64,000 nucleotides of DNA from Neisseriaceae bacterium (GTDB lineage: Bacteria > Pseudomonadota > Gammaproteobacteria > Burkholderiales > UBA11063). The stretch spans positions 1 through 64,000 of the forward strand of contig RXJX01000015.1 of assembly GCA_003963245.1 (NCBI GenBank). Direction: 5' to 3'. Shown here piece by piece: positions 25,211-33,822 of the stretch. Within the stretch, counting starts at the first letter, position 1. Each line of letters starts with the position of its first letter. The translations under genes were made by a program, and so were the position numbers. The notes beneath the pieces were generated by a model. It made no database searches and was not told the DNA's origin. It worked only from the letters and a program-made list of their open reading frames with translations.

Positions 25211-25873
25211 ATGAAATATGAAAAATTAATGTTGGAAATTAGTGAAGTTATGGATGAGCTGATTAAGATAGGATTTGATAAATGTTTCTTTTTTGATGGT
25301 CTTTCTTACATAATTAGCGACGGGAAAGAGCGTAAATTCTGCACTGTTAATTTTAATGTATTTGAGGGTATAGATATTAAAGATGACATAAGAAGGAGCC
25401 GTAAATTCATTACTTTCAAATCAGCAAACTGGAAGGATGAGTTATTTATAGCTGTCAATGAAATAATAAATAATGCGACTCTTCATAAGTTTAGTTATTG
25501 GAGGAGGTTTACAAGTCTTTTTAAAACCAATAGAACCATTCTCAATCTTACCAAAACTAATTCAGCTAACGACACCACTCCAATGGTAGAAAACCAGCTA
25601 AAACGAAGTGATTTACAACTGCTGGTTGAGCGCGGCAGAGTCTATGATGAGCTAATAAGGCTCAAGTTTACTAATGATGATTTTAGATACTTTGAATATC
25701 AATATAAGTCATTGAAAAATTATTTATCCATATACTTTAATTACAGTCATTGTGAATTCTGGAATTTTGGTAATAATCAATCTGAAGAGTTTAAATATGA
25801 ACCTGGTTGGGATGTTAGATTACTGCAAAAAGTCAGAGCTGATTTTGAAAAATACATAACCGATGTAAATTAA
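25211..25873 (+). CDS. unknown 220-residue protein
   Basis: Not recognised. No signal peptide or membrane helix. The protein seems made of two similar halves: EVMDELIKIGFDKCFFFDG near residue 12 and RVYDELIRLKFTNDDFRYF near residue 143 are alike, pointing to an internal duplication, with a basic linker (WRRFTSLFKTNRT) between. AAAGGA precedes the ATG by 10 bases. It lies in a slightly separate position between the pilus operon and the methyltransferase-helicase unit, and could belong to either. Confidence 0.6.
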   Translation: MKYEKLMLEISEVMDELIKIGFDKCFFFDGLSYIISDGKERKFCTVNFNVFEGIDIKDDIRRSRKFITFKSANWKDELFIAVNEIINNATLHKFSYWRRFTSLFKTNRTILNLTKTNSANDTTPMVENQLKRSDLQLLVERGRVYDELIRLKFTNDDFRYFEYQYKSLKNYLSIYFNYSHCEFWNFGNNQSEEFKYEPGWDVRLLQKVRADFEKYITDVN

Positions 25874-25926
25874 GAGATTGATCGCAACAAATAACTATCA
25901 ACGTTTAGTTTTAGGAGTAACAAAAA

Positions 25927-26589
25927 ATGAATAAACAAGAATTTGCCGAAAAATGCCAACGTGCTGCAGAAGCCAGAAAATCAAACTTTCAGAAAGCTCA
26001 CCAAGAGCTTTTAACAAAACAGGAAGCAAATAGCCTCACCGAGCCGGATTCTCCCTATCGCCAGTTTGAGATTGAGTTTGGCAGTCAGCGATTCAAAGAA
26101 GTAAATGATTTTCTTTGCTTGTTAGATAAGTCAGAATTTGATGATTTCCTGATAGACGACCCAATGCTGCTGTTATGCCAGAAATTCCTTGACTGGAAAA
26201 TTGAAGTCGGCGAGGACAGATTGTGGCATGAGTTCAATATTCGCTACGATGGCGGTGAATATGCCGAGAATAACGAAGGTTCACTTTTTGTCATCAAAAA
26301 GGCTTGGGAACAGGTAAGAAAAGAGCAGGAAATTATTGAGTCAGCGCGGATGGCATACAGTAAACAGATTAATGAAATGCGGGAAGCCAACCCGCAGCAA
26401 TATAGCGGAAATACTGCCACTGGCATGGATGCATGGTTTGCATTATGTGATGGATTTAACAAGTATGAAGCACTCCGGGAATACAACTACCCACTACCGT
26501 TTAATACTGTATTTGGTGAATACACACCACGAACATTTTACTATGGTAAGCAAGATAACAGTAAATTATTTGGGACGGCAGGGGAATAG
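25927..26589 (+). CDS. unknown protein coupled to the methyltransferase-helicase
   Basis: Not recognised. A soluble 220-residue acidic protein. The N-terminus is helical and charged (KCQRAAEARKSNFQKAHQEL), and a later part is rich in tryptophan and tyrosine (MDAWFALCDGFNKYEALREY). TAGGAG is the ribosome binding site, and only 4 bases separate its stop from the 1788-residue gene that follows, so the two are surely co-translated. Base composition here is noticeably higher in G+C than in the pilus genes. A specificity or accessory factor for the large enzyme is possible. Confidence 0.6.
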   Translation: MNKQEFAEKCQRAAEARKSNFQKAHQELLTKQEANSLTEPDSPYRQFEIEFGSQRFKEVNDFLCLLDKSEFDDFLIDDPMLLLCQKFLDWKIEVGEDRLWHEFNIRYDGGEYAENNEGSLFVIKKAWEQVRKEQEIIESARMAYSKQINEMREANPQQYSGNTATGMDAWFALCDGFNKYEALREYNYPLPFNTVFGEYTPRTFYYGKQDNSKLFGTAGE

Positions 26590-26593
26590 TTAA

Positions 26594-29500
26594 ATGGCGC
26601 GTAAATTTGTTAATCCGGATCAATTAAGTTTTGATTTTGCCTTCGATACTGAAGAAGAAAATCAGGTAGCCAGACATAGTCAGATTGTTGAAATTGTAAT
26701 CGATGACCTAGCAGCAGCACCAACTGCTGAATTAGAAGAGATAGCGGCGGTAACCGCCGCATATCAACCAATAATTCCGGAAACGGATATCAACGATGCT
26801 AATTTCTCAGCACCACAGTGGATTAACGATAATTTAACCGCCATCAAAATAGCTAATAATTACGCAAAAACTAGTGTTATCACAGACGATGAAAAGCAAT
26901 TATTACTCCGCTATCATGGCTGGGGTGGTTTGTCAGATGTTTTTGATGAGCGCAACCATCCAACCGGACAATATGCCGAAGCCAGGGCGGAACTTAAGCA
27001 ACTATTAAATGAGTCCGAATATCGGCAAGCGCAGAGCACCACATTAACAGCCATGTACACACCAATGGAGGCGGTTCAAACTTTGCAAAACGGGTTAACC
27101 AAGCTCGGCGCATTCAAAAATGATGCCCGAAAAATCAGCATATTGGATCCAGCCGCCGGTACTGGCCGGATGCTATATAATCTTGATAAACTGGATCCAA
27201 CATTAATTGAACTAGATCCAATAACCGCTAAAATCAGCACGGCTATTTTTGGTAAAGAGGCGGTTAAAAATGTTGGATTTGAAAAATCTCAAATTCTCAA
27301 CAATGTCTTTGATGTAGTGATTGCCAATCCACCGTTTGGCGATTTTAAAGTCAGTGATGCGCAGATTGGTACGGCTTCAATCCATAATTACTTCATGATG
27401 AAGTCAATCGATGCACTCCGCGATGGTGGTGTTGGTGCTTTCGTGGTCAGCAAATATTTCATGGATGCTAAAAATTCAAGCGCCCGCGAATATATTGCAG
27501 AAAAAGCTAATTTGCTAGCCGCGTACCGGCTGCCATCCGGAATGTTCCCGGATACCGAGGTGGTCGTTGACATTTTATTCTTCCAAAAAGGAGCGTCACT
27601 AAATAAAGACTGGGTTAATAGTAGCACTATAGTACCGTCAGAATATTTTGATAGCCAAGTATCAAATGAAATGACGATTAACAACTATTTTTTAGATAAT
27701 CCGGATGCAGTTTTTGGGACATTGGCAGCCGGAACAAATCGCTACGGTGAAATAGTAGTTAATCCTGTATTTGCGGGGGAAACTCCGGCAGAAATATATG
27801 AACAGATTAACGCCAATATTGACATAACGTTTCAAACGCTGGTAGATTATTCATACTTGCCGGAAATCTCACAGAAATTTGGTATTAAGGAAAATTTAAA
27901 CGAACCACGAGTTGCCGCATTTAAAGAGTTAAAAGAGCTTTTGATTGATTTGACTGCCGCTGAGAAATCGTCAGAGCTGTCAGACGTAGAAATTGAGCAA
28001 AAACGGGAGCTTCTCAATAGTAAATATGACCAAGTAGTTGAACAGTACGGTTATCTAAATAACAAAGCTAATAAAACCATTCTCGAAAAGAATAATATTG
28101 AACATATCTGTTCATTGGAAGATGTTATTCAACAATCAAGAGGTAAGGTAACTGAAGCTGAAAAAAACCGGATATTGAAAGAACGGGTGTTTCATCCGCT
28201 AGTCTGGGATATTAATACACCTGATGAAGCGCTTATGTATTCAATTAATACTACCGGGCGTGTAGATACTGAATTGATGGCTGAAAAATTAGGCTGCGGT
28301 GTGAATGATGTTATTGAGCCATTAGTCGCGGAACAAAAGATATTTTACAATCCAGCAACCGAGTATTATGATTTAGCAGCCAAATACCTATCCGGGAACG
28401 TGGTGCAAAAGCTGGAATTTGCAAAACAGGCTGGGCTAGAGAGTAACATTCAGGCATTAACTGCCATTCAACCGGAATTGATACCGTTCGAACAAATCAG
28501 TATGTCGCTATCATCGCCATGGATACCAGCTCAAGTAATTGTAGACTTTGCAAAAGAAAATTTTGATATTAAAGTTAAAGCTGAGTATAACAAAACCCTA
28601 GGGCAATGGTCAGTAGATTGCCCAAAATGGAGCGCCTCCGGTTATATCCGGCAAACCTATGCTACCAATCGATGTGAATTTCATACCGTGCTGGAAAATA
28701 CCATTGCTGGCAAAAGCATAACTATCTACGATACTGTAATTGAAGACGGGCGTGAACGAAGAGTTTTAAATGCCGAAGAGACGAAAAAAATTCAGGACTG
28801 TCAACAAGCTATTCATCAGCTCTTCGATGAATGGAGATCTACAATCCCATTAGAACAACAACGTACAATTGAATCAATCTACAACCAGATATTCAACAAT
28901 AGCGTCTTACCGGTTTATGACGGCAGCTTATATAGATTTTCCAGTGATAAATCCAATCGACCACTTTATCCACACCAAAAGAATGCCGTCGTCAGATCTT
29001 TAATGGAGGGGCGGGCGTTATACGACCACGTTGTCGGAGCCGGTAAAACCCGGGTGATGGTTGCAACATTGCTTGAGGGCAAACAACTGGGTTTGTGGAA
29101 TAAACCAATAGTTGTAGTACCAAATCATTTAATCGCGCAGTGGGGTAAAGAAATTGCCGAAGATTATCCGGGTAGCAATATCTGTCTGGCTACCGTAGAT
29201 AACATGGCTAGTAAAAATCGCAAGGAATTTTTATCCCAAGTTATGACCAATGACTATGACCTGATTGTGATGGGGCACAGTCACTTTAAACACATTGGAC
29301 TGGAGCCTGGCGTCTATGAAGATTTTATCCGCAACCAGATAGAAGAGCTTGAGGCTGCAGTTTCAAGTGATCCTAGAGGACTTAGCGTTAAACAACTCCA
29401 ACGGGCAATAAAAGGATTAGAAAGCCGACTAGAGCTGCAAATTGAACGTAGCAAACAAAACTCTGGCGCGATTACCATGGATGAACTGGGCATCGACGCA

Positions 29501-31960
29501 ATTGCTGTTGATGAAGCCCATTTATTTAAGAATCTAGCCTATACCAGTGTAAAACAGATTGCCGGATTGAACGACCCTAAAGGCAGCCAACGTGCCACTG
29601 ACCTACTGTTAAAAATGCACTATATCCAAGAGAGGTACGGTCGCGGTACGTTCTTGGCAACCGGCACACCATTCTCCAATTCAATTTGTGAAATCTACGT
29701 AATGCAGCGTTATCTGGATAATTACACTCTGGAGCAAAAAGGTATTGCCTCATTTGATGCATGGGTTGATACTTTCGGCGAAATCACCAAAAACTGGGAA
29801 ATTTCAGCGAGTGGCCAAGGCTACCAGATGAAAGAACGGTTGTCCTCATTCAAGAACTGTCCGGAATTAGCGATGATGTATCGCAGCTTTGCGGATGTGT
29901 TTACTAATGAAGATTTAAAGAACGTCGGACACATTAAAATTCCAAATCCGATTTATGGCAAATCAGTCGAACGTCCTTCAGAAGTCCAAAAAATCCATTT
30001 TACCGAGATAATTAAGCGGGTAAATAATATTCAAGCTGGTTGCGACCCCAGTGAAGATAATATGTTGAAGCTCACCAGTTTTGCCAAAAACTCTGCATTG
30101 GATCCGCGCATTATCGATAGCGCCTATGCTGATTTTGAGGATAGCAAGGTTAATAAGCTGGTGGAAAATGTCTTTAACACCTATAAAGACACTGAAAATA
30201 ATCTAGGTACTCAGGTAATATTTTGCGACTCCAGCACTCCGAAAGAAAAAACCAATGTTGAGAAGCTGGCTAAAAGTATTGAAAAATCAGAAACCGAGAT
30301 TGACAAAGAAGATACTATTGTCAGCGAGATTGATACTTTAGCTCAAGGTGACTCCAGATTTATTATTTATGAAGATATCAGATCAAAACTTCTTGCAAAA
30401 GGTGTACCGCTAAAGGAAATTGCCTTTATCCATGACTATAGTACCGATAAACAAAAACAGCAATTATACGACCAAGTTAATTCTGGCAAGGTACGCATAG
30501 TCTTAGGTAGTACTTCAAAATTAGGGGCTGGTACCAATATGCAAAAGAGATTAACCGCACTCCATCACCTAGATGTGCCATGGCGACCAAGTGACTTAAT
30601 TCAACGTGAAGGACGAATTATCCGACAGGGTAATACCAATGAACAAGTAAAAATCTACCGTTATATTACTGAGGGCACTTACGACGCCAGGAGCTGGCAG
30701 ATCATCGAGAATAAAGCTAAAATTGCACAGCAATTTAGCTCTTCGATGGATTCTAAAGTCCGTAAAATCGCTGATGTCGGTATGCAGACCATGAATGCCG
30801 CTGAATTGAAAGCTAGTGCTACCGGCAATCCTTACGCGCTATATTATGTAATGCTCGACCAAGAGCTGAGCGATATTAAACGCGCCAAACGTTCTCATGA
30901 AAATTCAAAACGGGTTGCCGAACGGTTTGTTAATGAGAATACCCACGAATCTATTAACTCAAAAGCAGAATTTCGCTTAAACAATATCTCGCAATTTGAA
31001 ACTATGCGTGATACTAACCCATCTACAGCCGGAATAACCGATGTAGAAAATAACCGACTGAAAAAGCAATTGAGGTCTGATTATAGATATTCATCAGATA
31101 GACGTTACACATTTACAGAGTACCGTGGTATTCGCATTAGTTTCCAACCGGATGCCAAGGAATTTGCCCTTGAGATTGGACAGGAAGGTTTGCTTCGAGA
31201 TAGAAGCCTTAAATACTCATATAGTGAGATGGAGAATTTCTCACCACGTGTGTTATTCAAAAAAATCGACTCAATTCTAGCGCAACAGTTGCCAGTACTT
31301 AAACAAGAGATAATTACTCAGCAGGAAATGGCGCATAAGGATTTAGACCGCTTTAACGAATCGCAAAATAAACCGTTTGCGCAGCAGGAGCGACTTAATG
31401 CCCTAGAGGCTGACATTGAACATTGTCAGAATATAATCAAGACACTACAGGAAGAACCGAACTACACAGAAAACTGGATACCAAGTAGTATCAAAGAGCA
31501 TATTAAGGCTGATATGCTTCCGAAAGGCTATGTACCAGTCGAAGTTGAGCAAATAGAGTCAAAAAGTATTAATCTCCAAGAATTTATTGAAATAGACAAA
31601 TATAATTCAGCGCAAATAGTAGAACTAACGAAATCACTACAACAAGGTTTTGATATTACGCCGTATAAATCCCCGGAATTTAGTGCTACGCACATGTTGT
31701 TAGCCCGAAAATATCAGGAAAATAACTTGCCGTTGGATAATATCACCCCCCAAGCCACGATTCCATCTATTGTTGAACGACGAAATGAGCTAATTAATGA
31801 AGCCAATGAGCAAAAAATAAAAACAGTAGCTAAAAATCACAGCCTAGCCTTAGAGCAATTTCCGAAAAATAAATCTGTTGAAATCAAACCAGAAAACAAA
31901 GAAATAAAATCAATCCAAGTTGAGAAAACTAAAGGTAAAGATTTTGAAATTGAATTTTAA
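26594..31960 (+). CDS. giant DNA methyltransferase-SF2 helicase polyprotein
   Basis: Conjugative-element protein that joins an adenine-N6-type methyltransferase to a SNF2-like helicase. Seen: SAM motif LDPAAGTGRM at about residues 184-193, catalytic NPPF at about 245, a helicase region with YPHQKNAVVRSL, GAGKT at about 815, DEAH at 973-976, GTPFSN, and motif VI QREGRIIRQG at about 1337. The C-terminal region has coiled coils and a 53-residue DITPYKSPEF module shared with the protein at 55130. Such proteins are thought to modify or protect incoming element DNA. No nuclease motif was noticed. Length 1788 residues. Confidence 0.85.
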   Translation: MARKFVNPDQLSFDFAFDTEEENQVARHSQIVEIVIDDLAAAPTAELEEIAAVTAAYQPIIPETDINDANFSAPQWINDNLTAIKIANNYAKTSVITDDEKQLLLRYHGWGGLSDVFDERNHPTGQYAEARAELKQLLNESEYRQAQSTTLTAMYTPMEAVQTLQNGLTKLGAFKNDARKISILDPAAGTGRMLYNLDKLDPTLIELDPITAKISTAIFGKEAVKNVGFEKSQILNNVFDVVIANPPFGDFKVSDAQIGTASIHNYFMMKSIDALRDGGVGAFVVSKYFMDAKNSSAREYIAEKANLLAAYRLPSGMFPDTEVVVDILFFQKGASLNKDWVNSSTIVPSEYFDSQVSNEMTINNYFLDNPDAVFGTLAAGTNRYGEIVVNPVFAGETPAEIYEQINANIDITFQTLVDYSYLPEISQKFGIKENLNEPRVAAFKELKELLIDLTAAEKSSELSDVEIEQKRELLNSKYDQVVEQYGYLNNKANKTILEKNNIEHICSLEDVIQQSRGKVTEAEKNRILKERVFHPLVWDINTPDEALMYSINTTGRVDTELMAEKLGCGVNDVIEPLVAEQKIFYNPATEYYDLAAKYLSGNVVQKLEFAKQAGLESNIQALTAIQPELIPFEQISMSLSSPWIPAQVIVDFAKENFDIKVKAEYNKTLGQWSVDCPKWSASGYIRQTYATNRCEFHTVLENTIAGKSITIYDTVIEDGRERRVLNAEETKKIQDCQQAIHQLFDEWRSTIPLEQQRTIESIYNQIFNNSVLPVYDGSLYRFSSDKSNRPLYPHQKNAVVRSLMEGRALYDHVVGAGKTRVMVATLLEGKQLGLWNKPIVVVPNHLIAQWGKEIAEDYPGSNICLATVDNMASKNRKEFLSQVMTNDYDLIVMGHSHFKHIGLEPGVYEDFIRNQIEELEAAVSSDPRGLSVKQLQRAIKGLESRLELQIERSKQNSGAITMDELGIDAIAVDEAHLFKNLAYTSVKQIAGLNDPKGSQRATDLLLKMHYIQERYGRGTFLATGTPFSNSICEIYVMQRYLDNYTLEQKGIASFDAWVDTFGEITKNWEISASGQGYQMKERLSSFKNCPELAMMYRSFADVFTNEDLKNVGHIKIPNPIYGKSVERPSEVQKIHFTEIIKRVNNIQAGCDPSEDNMLKLTSFAKNSALDPRIIDSAYADFEDSKVNKLVENVFNTYKDTENNLGTQVIFCDSSTPKEKTNVEKLAKSIEKSETEIDKEDTIVSEIDTLAQGDSRFIIYEDIRSKLLAKGVPLKEIAFIHDYSTDKQKQQLYDQVNSGKVRIVLGSTSKLGAGTNMQKRLTALHHLDVPWRPSDLIQREGRIIRQGNTNEQVKIYRYITEGTYDARSWQIIENKAKIAQQFSSSMDSKVRKIADVGMQTMNAAELKASATGNPYALYYVMLDQELSDIKRAKRSHENSKRVAERFVNENTHESINSKAEFRLNNISQFETMRDTNPSTAGITDVENNRLKKQLRSDYRYSSDRRYTFTEYRGIRISFQPDAKEFALEIGQEGLLRDRSLKYSYSEMENFSPRVLFKKIDSILAQQLPVLKQEIITQQEMAHKDLDRFNESQNKPFAQQERLNALEADIEHCQNIIKTLQEEPNYTENWIPSSIKEHIKADMLPKGYVPVEVEQIESKSINLQEFIEIDKYNSAQIVELTKSLQQGFDITPYKSPEFSATHMLLARKYQENNLPLDNITPQATIPSIVERRNELINEANEQKIKTVAKNHSLALEQFPKNKSVEIKPENKEIKSIQVEKTKGKDFEIEF
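31652..31810 (+). repeat. module repeated in two genes, copy 1
   Basis: Encodes the DITPYKSPEF module at the C-terminus of the methyltransferase-helicase. About 47 of 53 residues are identical to those encoded at 55445-55603, and the DNA is also nearly the same at its start (GATATTACGCCGTATAAATC in both), so the copy is fairly recent. Confidence 0.75.
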
Positions 31961-32046
31961 TACCATAAGTTATTGCGATGCATAATGCAAAATTTTTGTT
32001 ATACATGTTACAATTTTCTTTTGTATATTTTTCAAGAGGGACTAAA

Positions 32047-32511
32047 ATGAGATTAAATGATAGAAAAAATTTATTAATGACGCTATTATTTCTTGCTTCT
32101 GGCTCATTGTTAATTGCCTGTGGAGAGAAAGAGCCTGATACTTTCGCCGGAATATGGAAAGGTGAAGCCAGTATAGTTGAATCACATTACAATAGCCTAG
32201 TTAAGAAAAATCTTGTGACTGAAGCGTGTAATTATTTATTTGATATTAGTAAAAACAATGGTGGCGACAATTACACCGTTAAAATAACATCTGTTAATGA
32301 TCATCCGATATCAGATGAAAGTCGGGTGGAAACCATTATGGGTAGTTATACAGCTACGCGGGATGGCGATACGCTACTTGTCGATATGGGATACCATGGC
32401 AAAGCCCCATTAAAATTAGAAAATAATAAAATTATATGGGTAGCCCCAGCACGTGAACAGCTTTTAAAAGTGCCACAATGTGTGTTTGACAAACAGTCTC
32501 TACAAAAATAA
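32047..32511 (+). CDS. lipoprotein of unknown function
   Basis: Not recognised. ATG 32047 is preferred because AGAGGG stands 7-8 bases upstream and the frame then opens with a lipoprotein signal (LLFLASGSLLIACGEKE); an earlier in-frame ATG at 31978 adds an unlikely extension. The mature part of about 130 residues looks like a small beta-sandwich (TFAGIWKGEASIVES, MGSYTATRDGDTLLVDMGYHG). Small lipoproteins near transfer operons are sometimes entry-exclusion proteins, but nothing here proves this. It is followed by a hairpin shared with the convergent HU gene. Confidence 0.65.
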   Translation: MRLNDRKNLLMTLLFLASGSLLIACGEKEPDTFAGIWKGEASIVESHYNSLVKKNLVTEACNYLFDISKNNGGDNYTVKITSVNDHPISDESRVETIMGSYTATRDGDTLLVDMGYHGKAPLKLENNKIIWVAPAREQLLKVPQCVFDKQSLQK

Positions 32512-32515
32512 ACCA

Positions 32516-32535
32516 GCGGCTCATCCTTGAGCCGC
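32516..32535. terminator. bidirectional terminator between lipoprotein and HU genes
   Basis: GCGGCTCA (32516-32523) and TGAGCCGC (32528-32535) form a GC-rich 8-bp stem with a 4-base loop, right after the HU stop on the minus strand, where it is followed by TGGTTTATTTTT. It also ends the rightward lipoprotein transcript. Confidence 0.75.
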
Positions 32536-32541
32536 CTATCA

Positions 32542-32823
32542 TTACTTCTTCACTAAAACAGCGTCTTTTAGTACTTTTCCTGGCTTAAATTTCGGAGCTA
32601 TGCTTGCAGGAATTTCAATAATTTCTCCAGTTTTAGGATTTCGCCCCATTCTTGCGGCACGAGTAGCTACCTCAAAACTGCCAAATCCAGTCAACTTGAC
32701 ATTTTCATGTTTAGCTAATTGCTCAACCACAGTTTCCATAAAACACTCAACAATATTAGTCACATCTTTTTGAGTTAAGCTAGATTTTTCACCGATTGCC
32801 TGTATTAGTTCTTTTTTGTTCAT
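32542..32823 (-). CDS. hup: HU family DNA-binding protein
   Basis: Histone-like protein that bends and compacts DNA. It has the full family pattern over 93 residues: NKKELIQAIGEKSSLTQKDV at the N-terminus, VKLTGFGSFEVATRAARMGR, then RNPKTGEIIEIPAS with the intercalating proline in the beta arm, and the C-terminal helix FKPGKVLKDAV. GAGAGGAATT precedes the ATG. It is transcribed leftward against the methyltransferase block, in the gap before the transfer operon. A second HU/IHF homologue is at 58805; both may assist element DNA transactions. Confidence 0.92.
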   Translation of the reverse strand: MNKKELIQAIGEKSSLTQKDVTNIVECFMETVVEQLAKHENVKLTGFGSFEVATRAARMGRNPKTGEIIEIPASIAPKFKPGKVLKDAVLVKK

Positions 32824-32912
32824 TATTAATTCCTCTCAGATATTTATTACCCACCACCCACAATTCTACCAAATAATTTGCATAAACATAAGCAAATTCA
32901 AAATATTCAAAG

Positions 32913-32966
32913 AGGGGCACAAATGTATACTTTTAATAATTTTTTCATTGCAATAAACTAATGTCA
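32913..32966 (+). promoter_or_regulatory. shared regulatory element, copy 2 (transfer operon)
   Basis: 53 of 54 bases are identical to 8129-8182, with the core GGGGCACAAATGTATACTTT. It stands 169 bases before the trbC start and just upstream of a further related half-site at 32987-33002. Confidence 0.7.
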
Positions 32967-32986
32967 GAAACATTGATTGTTTATAC

Positions 32987-33002
32987 CTATACAAATGTAT
33001 AG
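32987..33002. promoter_or_regulatory. inverted repeat related to the shared element
   Basis: CTATAC, a 4-base AAAT spacer and GTATAG make a perfect dyad. Its ACAAATGTATA part is identical to the centre of the shared element 66 bases upstream, so the same regulator may bind both sites before the transfer operon. Confidence 0.5.
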
Positions 33003-33081
33003 TTATAAAAATTTGTCTTGTTAAATAAAATAGAGTCTGTATTAATCACCAATTATGTATATCTGTAAGGAAAACAAAGCG

Positions 33082-33381
33082 ATGAAGTTTATAAATAGAT
33101 TAAAGATTTTTATATTAATCACTTTCCCAAATTTTGTATTTGCCTCCTCAATTACGGCAGGATTCCCGGGTGTACAGAAATTTGTGCAAATGGCAATTGA
33201 TACAATGTGTGGACCGTGGGCATTTCTTGCTTCCTGTGCTGGATTAGTTGCCGGAGCCGCAATCTGGAAGTTTGGAGGACACATGGCTGGAATGAAATTT
33301 TTGAGTGGGGTTCTTATCGGTATGATTGTCCTCCTTAATGTAGTGGCGTGGGTTAGCCTTATTACCGGAGCAGTCATTTAA
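33082..33381 (+). CDS. trbC: conjugative pilin TrbC/VirB2
   Basis: Major subunit of the transfer pilus. ATG 33082 is chosen, with AAGGA 9 bases upstream. It gives a signal peptide (IFILITFPNFVFA) and a mature chain with two hydrophobic helices, WAFLASCAGLVAGAAIW and FLSGVLIGMIVLLNVVAWVS, the usual hairpin of VirB2 pilins. Total 99 residues. A TraF-type peptidase in the same operon (44465) suggests the pilin may be processed and perhaps cyclised as in RP4 TrbC. It is the first gene of the transfer operon, followed directly by trbD. Confidence 0.85.
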   Translation: MKFINRLKIFILITFPNFVFASSITAGFPGVQKFVQMAIDTMCGPWAFLASCAGLVAGAAIWKFGGHMAGMKFLSGVLIGMIVLLNVVAWVSLITGAVI

Positions 33382-33822
33382 ATGGCGTTAGATACCAGTA
33401 GGTCATACAAAGCCTTAATTAAGTCCAATAATTTAATGTGGGGTGGCGATAAATTTCTTATGAAAATCTTGCTCGGTGTTTCATTTTTTCTGATACTTGG
33501 AGTAAGAGGATGGTTTGGATACGGCTTTGGAGCTGCACTACTAATATTTGGTCGCTGGGGATTAGTCTGGCTGGCTAAAAAAGACCCGGACGCATTACCG
33601 GTGTATGCGCAATCATTGTTTTTTAAACGATATTTTTTATCTCGCTCATTATATCCAGGTCCGTATTCAAATATTATTTTTACATTTGACCCAAAGAAAT
33701 TTAAGGTAGTGAGCGGCATTCCTTGGTATTGGAGAGTTTATTACTGGATATTTCCGGCTACAGATAAACGTCCGACTAAGATAAAAAATTTGTTTACTAA
33801 AAAAGAGAGTACTGATGTTTAA
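33382..33822 (+). CDS. trbD: TrbD/VirB3-like inner membrane protein
   Basis: Small inner-membrane component that works with TrbE/VirB4. The N-terminal SYKALIKSNNLMWGGDKFL precedes hydrophobic segments at about residues 28-60 (ILLGVSFFLILGVRGWFGYG and GAALLIFGRWGLVWL), then a cytoplasmic tail ending KRPTKIKNLFTKKE. At 146 residues it is longer than usual VirB3 (about 100). It begins immediately after the trbC stop and overlaps trbE by 8 bases. The identification rests on position and topology more than on motifs. Confidence 0.75.
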   Translation: MALDTSRSYKALIKSNNLMWGGDKFLMKILLGVSFFLILGVRGWFGYGFGAALLIFGRWGLVWLAKKDPDALPVYAQSLFFKRYFLSRSLYPGPYSNIIFTFDPKKFKVVSGIPWYWRVYYWIFPATDKRPTKIKNLFTKKESTDV

